A DNA stretch of 5,131 nt from Actinomycetota bacterium (lineage in GTDB: Bacteria > Actinomycetota > Actinomycetes > S36-B12 > UBA5976): the NCBI GenBank assembly GCA_005789325.1, contig SXYE01000071.1, positions 1 to 5,131 of the forward strand, written 5' to 3'. The position numbers and the translations under genes were made by a program. Of this stretch, positions 1 through 5,131 are shown piece after piece. Numbering within the stretch: position 1 is the stretch's first letter; every line of letters begins with the position of its first letter. The notes below the pieces were generated by a model that worked only from the letters and a program-made list of their open reading frames with translations, searched no databases and had not been told where the DNA came from.

Positions 1-897
1 AGAAGACCTGATCCACAAAGATTAATTCGTGCTTACAAGTCATCAAATGCGACTTTGAACTTGATTAGATCTTTTTCCCAAGATGGTTCAGCTGATTTAA
101 GAATGGTTCATGCTTGGAATAGAGATTTCGTTGCTAATTCTGATTCTGGTAAAAAATATGATCAACTAGCAAAAGATATTGATCGAGCATTAGCTTTTAT
201 GCACGCATGTGGAGCTGATCCTGTTGAATTTAGATCAGTTGAATTCTTCACAGCCCATGAAGCTTTATTACTAGATTACGAAAAAGCAATGTCTAGAACT
301 GATTATGTAACTGGTAGAACCTATGACACATCTGCCCATTTCTTATGGATGGGAGAACGAACACGTGAACCAAATGGTGCACATGCTGAGTTCATGTCTT
401 CAATTCAAAATCCAATTGGTTGCAAAGTTGGACCAAAAGCTGATCCACAAGATGTTGTGAAAATGGTTCAGAAATTAGATCCAGACAAAAACCCAGGCAG
501 ATTAACTTTAATTAGTCGCATGGGTGCTGGAAATGTTTTGGAGAAATTACCTCCGATAATTCAAGCTGTTGAAAAATCTGGTCATCCGGTTATTTGGGTA
601 TGTGATCCAATGCATGGAAACACTAGAGAAGCAGAGTCTGGTCTTAAAACTCGTGAGTTCAGTGATGTTTTAAGTGAAATTAAAGATTTCTTTGCAGTTC
701 ATCGCCAACTTGGCACCCATCCAGGGGGAATGCATATTGAATTAACTGGAGATGACGTAACTGAATGTATTGGTGGAATTTCTGGGGTTATGGAAAAAGA
801 CCTGCCAATGAGATACGAAACAGCTTGTGACCCAAGGTTAAACAGAGTTCAGGCCTTGGAATTAGCATTCCAGGTAGCAGAAATGCTTGCCAAATAA
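1..897 (+). CDS. aroG: Class II 3-deoxy-D-arabino-heptulosonate-7-phosphate (DAHP) synthase, 5'-truncated by the window edge
   Basis: This enzyme condenses phosphoenolpyruvate and erythrose 4-phosphate to DAHP, the first cytoplasmic step of the shikimate pathway to Phe, Tyr and Trp. Frame 1 is open from base 1 and reads RRPDPQRLIRAY, a family motif, so the gene begins outside the window; the in-frame TTG at 55 is internal. The visible 298 residues carry GERTR (window residues 118-122), IGCKVGP (139-145), RMGAGN (173-178), DPMHGNT (202-208), HIEL (245-248) and ETACDPRLN (273-281). From memory of the Mycobacterium tuberculosis enzyme, the spacing of E283/R284, K306, R337 and the metal ligands H369, E411 and D441 is matched exactly (E119/R120, K142, R173, H205, E247, D277). 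By that alignment about 164 N-terminal residues, including the metal-ligand cysteine, lie upstream. It ends in TAA, 27 nt before the next gene. The class is certain; the symbol (aroG or aroF) is convention. Confidence 0.96.
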   Translation, partial: RRPDPQRLIRAYKSSNATLNLIRSFSQDGSADLRMVHAWNRDFVANSDSGKKYDQLAKDIDRALAFMHACGADPVEFRSVEFFTAHEALLLDYEKAMSRTDYVTGRTYDTSAHFLWMGERTREPNGAHAEFMSSIQNPIGCKVGPKADPQDVVKMVQKLDPDKNPGRLTLISRMGAGNVLEKLPPIIQAVEKSGHPVIWVCDPMHGNTREAESGLKTREFSDVLSEIKDFFAVHRQLGTHPGGMHIELTGDDVTECIGGISGVMEKDLPMRYETACDPRLNRVQALELAFQVAEMLAK

Positions 898-924
898 CAA
901 AAGTTAAGTAGGTTTGAAAGCCAG

Positions 925-1398
925 ATGAAGAAAAGCACCCAAATCATTCTTGGCTCAGTTATTGCTTTATTAATCGTAAGTGTGATTTCTAGTGCTGCAT
1001 TGTCTAATTATCGAGCAAACCGTATTGACTCAATTTTGAATCCCAAACCCAGCGCATCAGCAGATGATGGAATAGTCACAATCGACAAAATGGTTGTCAC
1101 AATTTTGAACGGAACCAATAGAGAAGGTCTGGGTACAAGACTTGCCTCAAGATTAGAAACCTTCGGTGTTTTTGTGACAAAAATTGATAACTACAAAAAA
1201 AGAAACATTGCTACCAGTGAATTGCTCTATAAACCTGAAGCTTTAGAAGCTGCCACAAAGCTGGCACAAGTTGCTGGTATTCAAAAACTTACTCCTTATC
1301 CTGCTTTTGAAGCAGACGAATTTGCCACCATCATCACTGGTTATGACTTACCTGAACCATTTCCTGAACAAATTGATTCAACTGGAACCCAGCCCTAA
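925..1398 (+). CDS. Membrane-anchored LytR C-terminal (LytR_C) domain protein
   Basis: A 157-residue protein with a short basic N-terminus (MKKSTQ), one hydrophobic segment at about residues 7-28, a Ser/Ala/Pro-rich linker to about 50, and a small domain at about 56-139. That domain opens with VTILNGTNREGLG, has a TSELLYKPEALEAA stretch and ends near IITGYD. The pattern (hydrophobic strand, NGT, Gly-Leu-Gly, helix, then a Tyr-Lys-Pro segment before a second helix) is that of LytR_C (PF13399 family), often found after the LCP phosphotransferase domain of LytR/CpsA/Psr proteins. No LCP domain is present, so this is a stand-alone version, with the domain probably outside the membrane. Its molecular job is unknown; an envelope role is inferred from the family. 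The ATG follows GAAAG (916-920) by 4 nt, a plausible ribosome binding site. Its TAA abuts the ATG of the alkyltransferase gene, indicating co-transcription. Confidence 0.83.
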   Translation: MKKSTQIILGSVIALLIVSVISSAALSNYRANRIDSILNPKPSASADDGIVTIDKMVVTILNGTNREGLGTRLASRLETFGVFVTKIDNYKKRNIATSELLYKPEALEAATKLAQVAGIQKLTPYPAFEADEFATIITGYDLPEPFPEQIDSTGTQP

Positions 1399-1911
1399 AT
1401 GAAGTTGTTAACTCACGAAATCCCAACACCATGGGGAAAAATTGCCACCGTAGTTGATGTCACAAATAAACCAATTGTGATCGGTGCAGGATTCAAACCT
1501 TTAACAAAATTGATTAAGCAATTGCCCCAAAAGTATTTGGAATTTGATTTTAAAAAAGACTCAAAATTACTAGGTGTAACAAACATTGTGCGCGACTGGA
1601 TTGATGGAGATCTGGATGCTTTCTCAGAATTAAACGTGCTGCAGCAGGGAAGTGAATTCAATCAGAAATGTTGGAACGCTTTAAGAAAAATTAAAGGTGG
1701 CAAAGTAATCACATATGCACAATTGGCAAAAAATGCTGGAAATATCAAGGCCGTTCGTGCTGCAGGATCAGCGTGTGGGAAAAATCTCATTGCACCATTT
1801 GTGCCATGTCACCGTGTAATTAAAACTGGTGGGGCTATTGGTAATTATGGGTTTGGAATTTCCCTCAAGAGAGCATTATTAACACACGAAGGTATTCACA
1901 ACTGGCACTAA
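1399..1911 (+). CDS. ogt: Methylated-DNA--protein-cysteine S-methyltransferase (O6-alkylguanine-DNA alkyltransferase)
   Basis: This suicide DNA-repair protein moves the alkyl group from O6-alkylguanine (and O4-alkylthymine) onto its own cysteine. The C-terminal domain is clear: FNQKCWNAL and ITYAQLA (Tyr106) lead into the helix-turn-helix, Arg120 in VRAAG is the likely arginine finger that fills the flipped base's place, PCHRVI at 136-141 holds the acceptor Cys137, and a Gly/Tyr-rich GNYGFG is followed by THEG (162-165). The N-terminal half is poorly conserved, as is usual. At 170 residues it is full length for the short Ogt type, without an Ada N-terminal domain. Cys137 shows it is not an alkyltransferase-like (ATL) protein, which lacks that residue. 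The ATG directly follows the TAA of the preceding gene and has no good Shine-Dalgarno sequence, so it probably depends on translational coupling. The reading frame is intact. Confidence 0.94.
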   Translation: MKLLTHEIPTPWGKIATVVDVTNKPIVIGAGFKPLTKLIKQLPQKYLEFDFKKDSKLLGVTNIVRDWIDGDLDAFSELNVLQQGSEFNQKCWNALRKIKGGKVITYAQLAKNAGNIKAVRAAGSACGKNLIAPFVPCHRVIKTGGAIGNYGFGISLKRALLTHEGIHNWH

Positions 1912-1952
1912 TACGATTCACCTAATTCAGGTAAGTGTTGTAGCCTCAAAGG

Positions 1953-2783
1953 ATGACGACGTTAACACGCCGCCCTTCCCGTTATTTACTAATCGGGGTC
2001 TTGGTCGCATTGATTTCAACCCACCTAGTTTCTACTGCAGAAGCCACACCTAAATCTCTTGCCATTGCTATGGAAGTTCCTGGTTACCCAGGTAAAGACA
2101 AATTAACAGCAGGTGTAAAAAATTCAAGTGTAAAAAAAGTGCAGGAAGCTTTGATTGAACTTGGCTATGAGATAACCACAGCAAATGGAAAATATGGACC
2201 ATCCACTACTAAAGCAATTTCTGCGTTCTATAAAGATTTAGGTGATTCAGATGATGGCAAATCTTTAGGAAAAATTGGCTGGAGAAAAATATTTGAAGCA
2301 CTTGAAGAACAAAGAGAAGACGAAAAGATTGCAGAGCAAGTTGCTGCCCAACCAGTTGCAGTTGATCCAGCGTTAGCAGCAGTTGTTGCCGAAACTGCCA
2401 ATGCCACAATTGATAGAAGTAAGAAAACTAAAGTTGTTAAGTTGTCTAGAAGTAAGAAGAAAGTTGTCGCCAGGTTTAAAGGTGACATAACCCTATCGAA
2501 AGATGCGAAACTCTATCGAGGCGCTCGAGAGCTAATTCCTTTTGAAGTTTGGCGAGCTAGTGCTTTTACTCGCTACATTTCCATGAAAGAGTCCCATAGA
2601 AACTGCAAGGCTGTAAACCGAACTGGAAAATATCGCGGCAGATGGCAAATGAGTGCGGCATTCTGGAAAACTTACGGCGGTAAACAGTTTGCTTCCAAGC
2701 CTGAAAAGGCAAGTTGTCGCGACCAAGACTTAGTTGCCTATAACGGATGGATCGTTCGAGGATGGGCTCCGTGGTTGTATTAA
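1953..2783 (+). CDS. Secreted peptidoglycan-binding protein with an Rpf/lysozyme-like C-terminal domain
   Basis: A 276-residue exported protein. The N-terminus has RR at 6-7, a hydrophobic core at about 11-27 and an AEA site (29-31), so signal peptidase I cleavage before Thr32 is likely. Residues about 55-117 resemble a PG_binding_1 domain (VKKVQEALIELGY, then GKYGPSTTKAISAFY). A charged Ala/Glu stretch and a Lys/Arg-rich linker (about 118-180) follow. The C-terminus (about 198-276) resembles the transglycosylase-like/resuscitation-promoting-factor fold: KES with Glu213 where Rpf proteins have catalytic CES, GKYRGRWQMSAAFWKTYGG, and a closing GWAPW. Its only two cysteines, 218 and 255, are in this domain and could form a disulfide. 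A role in cell-wall cleavage or remodelling is inferred; the domain is divergent and activity unproven. The ATG is the first start after an in-frame TAG (1941-1943); AAAGG lies immediately against it, unusually close. It ends just upstream of crtYc. Confidence 0.8.
   Translation: MTTLTRRPSRYLLIGVLVALISTHLVSTAEATPKSLAIAMEVPGYPGKDKLTAGVKNSSVKKVQEALIELGYEITTANGKYGPSTTKAISAFYKDLGDSDDGKSLGKIGWRKIFEALEEQREDEKIAEQVAAQPVAVDPALAAVVAETANATIDRSKKTKVVKLSRSKKKVVARFKGDITLSKDAKLYRGARELIPFEVWRASAFTRYISMKESHRNCKAVNRTGKYRGRWQMSAAFWKTYGGKQFASKPEKASCRDQDLVAYNGWIVRGWAPWLY
2414..2468 (+). repeat. Short imperfect direct repeat inside the wall-protein linker
   Basis: The ten bases TAGAAGTAAG occur at 2414-2423 and again, in frame, at 2447-2456. 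Each is followed by an A-rich run and AAAGTTGT. The repeat encodes RSKKTKVV and RSKKKVV, giving a strongly basic linker between the peptidoglycan-binding and lysozyme-like domains. It looks like a small internal duplication that has since diverged rather than a mobile or regulatory repeat. Confidence 0.6.
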
Positions 2784-2787
2784 AGGG
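2782..2787 (+). promoter_or_regulatory. Ribosome binding site that decides the crtYc start
   Basis: AAAGGG overlaps the TAA stop of the wall-protein gene and lies 8 nt before the TTG at 2796, a normal Shine-Dalgarno distance. The in-frame GTG at 2787 begins within this motif and so cannot use it, which favours TTG as the crtYc start. Confidence 0.5.
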
Positions 2788-2795
2788 TGCATAAG

Positions 2796-3125
2796 TTGAC
2801 TAAGTTTTCCTACATTGGCGTATTGGTTTTTATCTTATTTGGAACAGTTTGGCTTGAAATTGTGTTACAAGCCCGAGTGCTAAGAAAAATCAAGAGATTG
2901 ATTCTTACTCTTATTCCAGTTGTTACTTTGTATATTATTTGGGACTACTACGCAATCATTAATAATCATTGGTTTTTTGATCCAACAAAGACAACAGGAG
3001 TAATTCTTATCGGATTTTTACCCATAGAAGAATTACTCTTTTTCATTGTGGTTCCAATTGCAGCACTCTTATCTTTTGAAGCTGTTAGATCAATAAAGCA
3101 AGAAAAAGCTGGTGATGAAAAATGA
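2796..3125 (+). CDS. crtYc: Lycopene cyclase subunit, CrtYc type
   Basis: One half of the heterodimeric integral-membrane lycopene cyclase of actinobacteria, which with CrtYd closes the psi ends of lycopene into rings. From TTG the protein is 109 residues, beginning MTKFSYIGVL as family members do; starting at GTG 2787 would add three residues and leave no spaced Shine-Dalgarno. Three hydrophobic segments are visible, at about 5-24, 34-50 and 68-93. Between the last two lies the conserved WDYYAI...HWFFDP stretch (about 49-63), and LPIEELLFF (about 75-83) is the acidic PxEE motif typical of this family and thought to be part of the active site. Its stop overlaps the crtYd start by four bases (ATGA), so translation is coupled. 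Ring type (beta or epsilon) cannot be read from sequence by eye; beta is inferred from the likely host. The crtYc/crtYe naming is also convention. Confidence 0.9.
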   Translation: MTKFSYIGVLVFILFGTVWLEIVLQARVLRKIKRLILTLIPVVTLYIIWDYYAIINNHWFFDPTKTTGVILIGFLPIEELLFFIVVPIAALLSFEAVRSIKQEKAGDEK

Positions 3126-3526
3126 CCTACATCCAAATAGGAATCATTTATTGCCTGCTGGCATTTGTCACTGATTTTTATATCTTGAAAACAAAAGTCT
3201 TAAAACTGAGAATGTTTTGGTTAAGTTATTCAATCGTATTATTCTTTCAATTTATAACCAACGGAGTTCTAACTAGGTTCTTAATTGTTAGGTATAACGA
3301 TTTTGCAATTATTGGGGGAGACTACACAACTAAGACTCCACCACTAATTGGTGATGGCAGATTATTTTACGCACCAGTTGAAGATGTGTTTTTTGGTTTT
3401 TCGATGATTTTGTTTACAGTTTCAATTTGGATTTGGTTGGGCAGAAGAAATATTCAAAAGTTACCAATTTCTGGACCACCACCAAGATGGTGGCCAAAAG
3501 GACATTGGTACGGAACTAAAAAATAA
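3122..3526 (+). CDS. crtYd: Lycopene cyclase subunit, CrtYd type
   Basis: The second half of the heterodimeric lycopene cyclase, 134 residues. Hydrophobic segments lie at about 4-19, 31-50 and 88-106. PVEDVFFGF at 85-93 is the counterpart of the PIEE motif in CrtYc. The stretch between the second segment and this motif (IIGGDYTTKTPPLIGDGR, 63-80) is polar and looks long for the family. After the last membrane segment comes a Pro/Trp-rich tail (GPPPRWWPKGHWYG, 118-131) of unknown role. The ATG overlaps the crtYc stop as ATGA; GGTGAT at 3111-3116, 5 nt upstream, can serve as its ribosome binding site. Its TAA ends one base before the stop of crtB on the other strand, leaving no room for a terminator. 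Both subunits are intact, so a working cyclase is expected. Confidence 0.9.
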   Translation: MTYIQIGIIYCLLAFVTDFYILKTKVLKLRMFWLSYSIVLFFQFITNGVLTRFLIVRYNDFAIIGGDYTTKTPPLIGDGRLFYAPVEDVFFGFSMILFTVSIWIWLGRRNIQKLPISGPPPRWWPKGHWYGTKK

Positions 3527-3527
3527 T

Positions 3528-4478
3528 TTAAATAACTTTAGCTATTCCTTGAATGTGGCCTTGACCAAATTCTTTTCGGGCTTTAACTCCTTGGCGCCAA
3601 GCTGGCAGTGCAACTTTTAGTCTTTGTGTCATTGAAACTTTGGCACGTTTCTTAAATACTTCGTAATCAATTTCTTCTACAGCATAAACAATTCCGCAAT
3701 AAAGAATTCTTGCTGCTTCAATGCAAGGTCTAGATGAGGGGTGTAGAAATTCAATACCAGATCTTGATTTTTCTTCTAATTGTTTAACTCTTTGAATTTG
3801 AAACTTTAAAGCATCCTTGACGTTTTCATCTGCAATCCTTTTTTCCAAATAGGCTCTATCAACACCAAATGTGGCCAACTCTTCCATTGGTAGATAAATT
3901 CTTCCTCGAGTTAAATCCTCTGATACATCTCGAACAAAGTTAGCTAATTGAAATGCAATTCCTAAATCTTGGGCTCTTTCATAAGCTATTTGAGAAGTTG
4001 GTTCCAGAATTGGCACCATTTGTAATCCAATTACTGCAGCAGAACCATAAACATATTCGTGCAGATCTTTAAAAGTTTGATATTGCGTAATAGTTAAATC
4101 CATTCGCATGGAATGAAGAAAGGCTTCAAATAAATCGGCAGGTATTTCCCATCTATTAACTGTGTCAACTACAGCCTTACAAATTGGATCATCAGATTTG
4201 CCACGTTTTAAATCTCTCAGGAAATCATTACCCCAATTAACTAACCAATCAGATTTTTCTTGATCAGTTAATGTGCTTGATAAATCATCAACAATTTCAT
4301 CTGCGTAGCGTGCAAAACCATAAAGTGCATGAACATAAGGTCTTTTTCCTGGTGGTAATAAAAGTGTGGCTAAATAGTAAGTTTTTCCATGTTTTGAATT
4401 AAGTTTTCGACATCTTTCATATGATTCCTGCATCTCAGGATCAGTTATTCCTGAAGCAATTAATTCACGTTTTGACAC
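3528..4478 (-). CDS. crtB: Phytoene synthase
   Basis: This enzyme joins two geranylgeranyl diphosphates head to head, via prephytoene diphosphate, to make phytoene, the first committed C40 carotenoid step. The 316-residue protein is full length for a squalene/phytoene synthase. Both Asp-rich motifs that bind Mg-diphosphate are intact: DEIVDD at 60-65 (within YGFARYADEIVDD) and DVSED at 184-188 (within NFVRDVSEDLTRGRIYLP). Other family marks are ERCRKLNSKHGKTYYLAT near the N-terminus and YVYGSAAVIG at 142-151. The start is GTG (4478-4476), 2 nt after the crtI stop, with only an A-rich leader and no clear Shine-Dalgarno, so it probably relies on translational coupling to crtI. The first ATG is at codon 16, inside the conserved ITDPEM region, which argues for GTG. 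Squalene synthase is a weaker alternative given crtI and crtY next door. Confidence 0.96.
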   Translation of the reverse strand: MSKRELIASGITDPEMQESYERCRKLNSKHGKTYYLATLLLPPGKRPYVHALYGFARYADEIVDDLSSTLTDQEKSDWLVNWGNDFLRDLKRGKSDDPICKAVVDTVNRWEIPADLFEAFLHSMRMDLTITQYQTFKDLHEYVYGSAAVIGLQMVPILEPTSQIAYERAQDLGIAFQLANFVRDVSEDLTRGRIYLPMEELATFGVDRAYLEKRIADENVKDALKFQIQRVKQLEEKSRSGIEFLHPSSRPCIEAARILYCGIVYAVEEIDYEVFKKRAKVSMTQRLKVALPAWRQGVKARKEFGQGHIQGIAKVI

Positions 4479-4480
4479 TT

Positions 4481-5131
4481 TTAATATTTTCTATTGGCCC
4501 TGGAATTGTAATTTTTATCTTTTCCTAAAATTCTTTCAGCAGCAAGGCGTCCACTAATCAAAACCATCGGTACACCTACACCAGGTTGGGTTCCTGATCC
4601 TGCGAAAACAACATTTTCACCCCACATGTTTCCTGGTCTAAATGGCCCAGTTTGTAAGAAAGTATGCGCTGCAGCAAATGGGGCACCATTTTTCATTCCT
4701 TGTTGTTCCCATTCCAGTGGACCTGTTACGTGTTCAACTTCAATGTTTTCTCCGAAGCCTTCGTAGCCTCGTTCTTCTAAAACTCTTACCATTTCATCTC
4801 GGTATCTAGGAGTTTCTTTAACCCAATCAATATCTGAACCAGTATTCGGAGTTGGAAACAATACGTAATAAATTTCTTTACCTTTTGGTGCTAAATCTGG
4901 ATCGGAAAGTGTTGAATTTGTGACCAACAAACTTGGGTCTTTCATAAATTGACGTTTCCCAATTAAGTCATCAAATACACCCTTCCAGTCTTTACCAAAA
5001 TGGATGTTGTGGTGAGCAATACCTGGATATTTCTTTTTACTTCCTGCCAATAAGACCATGGCTGAGGGAGAGTATTTAAGTCTTTTCACAGACCAAGGCA
5101 CATGGTCAAGTAAATTCTCGTAAGCAACAGG
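4481..5131 (-). CDS. crtI: Phytoene desaturase (CrtI type), C-terminal part; 5' end outside the window
   Basis: An FAD-dependent desaturase that takes phytoene stepwise to more conjugated carotenes, normally lycopene in bacteria with crtY genes. The frame is open to the window edge (it begins PVAYENLLDH at 5131), so this is the last 216 residues of a protein that usually runs to about 500; the N-terminal FAD-binding GxGxxG lies off the right edge. Visible marks are AHHNIHFG, SLLVTNSTLSDPDLAP, YYVLFPTPN, and the C-terminal FAD-contact region NVVFAGSGTQPGVGVPMVLISGRLAAERI, typical of CrtI-type amine-oxidase/desaturase proteins. The GTG at 5101 is an internal valine, not a start. It ends in TAA 2 nt before the crtB GTG, so crtI-crtB form one operon read leftward. 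The number of desaturations cannot be judged from this fragment. Confidence 0.94.
   Translation of the reverse strand, partial: PVAYENLLDHVPWSVKRLKYSPSAMVLLAGSKKKYPGIAHHNIHFGKDWKGVFDDLIGKRQFMKDPSLLVTNSTLSDPDLAPKGKEIYYVLFPTPNTGSDIDWVKETPRYRDEMVRVLEERGYEGFGENIEVEHVTGPLEWEQQGMKNGAPFAAAHTFLQTGPFRPGNMWGENVVFAGSGTQPGVGVPMVLISGRLAAERILGKDKNYNSRANRKY

Noticed and set aside
55..57. TTG as the start of the DAHP synthase
   Set aside because: The frame stays open to base 1 and encodes conserved family residues (PDPQRLIRAY) upstream, so the gene is truncated by the window edge.
1413..1661. Minus-strand open frame of 82 codons opposite the alkyltransferase gene
   Set aside because: It is fully covered by a clearly conserved gene on the plus strand and its translation shows no recognisable domain.
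1912..1917. TACGAT as a possible -10 promoter element before the wall-protein gene
   Set aside because: It fits the loose TANNNT pattern, but no -35-like hexamer lies at 16-18 nt upstream, so the call would not be supported.
1920..1932. Small inverted repeat ACCT-AATTC-AGGT in the 41-nt gap after ogt, considered as a terminator or operator
   Set aside because: The stem is only 4 bp, is not GC-rich and has no T-run after it; such a match is expected by chance.
2209..2488. Two overlapping minus-strand open frames opposite the wall-protein gene
   Set aside because: Their Leu- and Ser-rich translations mirror the Lys/Glu/Ala-rich linker on the other strand; no family match or start context.
2532..2726. 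Minus-strand 64-codon open frame
   Set aside because: It lies opposite the conserved Rpf-like domain coding region and resembles no known protein.
5099..5101. GTG as the start of the desaturase
   Set aside because: The frame continues to the window edge without a stop, and the fragment matches only the C-terminal part of CrtI.

Overview
The window is visibly AT-rich yet encodes typically actinobacterial proteins: a class II DAHP synthase, a LytR C-terminal (LytR_C) domain protein, a secreted peptidoglycan-binding protein with an Rpf/lysozyme-like end, and a split two-gene lycopene cyclase. Low GC, very tight gene packing and carotenoid genes in an actinobacterium fit a streamlined freshwater planktonic lineage such as acI/Nanopelagicales. 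That placement is inference from gene content; no rRNA or other marker is present.

Layout: five genes and one 5'-truncated gene run on the plus strand up to about 3526. They are the 3' part of class II DAHP synthase (1-897), a membrane-anchored LytR_C protein (925-1398), an O6-alkylguanine-DNA alkyltransferase (1399-1911), a secreted peptidoglycan-binding/lysozyme-like protein (1953-2783), and the two lycopene cyclase subunits crtYc (about 2796-3125) and crtYd (3122-3526). On the minus strand, reading toward them, are crtB phytoene synthase (3528-4478) and the C-terminal part of crtI phytoene desaturase (4481-5131, running off the right edge). Gaps are 27, 0, 41, 12 (or 3), -4, 1 and 2 nt, so no stretch longer than 41 nt lacks a gene. 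I found no RNA gene, mobile element, CRISPR array or convincing terminator.

The right half is a carotenoid block in two converging operons. CrtB makes phytoene from two geranylgeranyl diphosphates, CrtI desaturates it toward lycopene, and CrtYc/CrtYd cyclise lycopene ends, probably to beta-carotene. In rhodopsin-bearing freshwater actinobacteria beta-carotene is often cleaved to retinal. The genes for that step (blh) and for the precursor (crtE) are not in the window, so a retinal endpoint is only a hypothesis.

The left half mixes aromatic amino-acid entry, cell-envelope functions and DNA repair in one co-oriented run. The secreted cell-wall protein sits directly upstream of crtYc with almost no gap and may share its transcript. 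I see no wholly new system. The points most worth checking are the poorly characterised wall protein, the 1-nt convergent junction of the two crt operons, and the unusual start sites.
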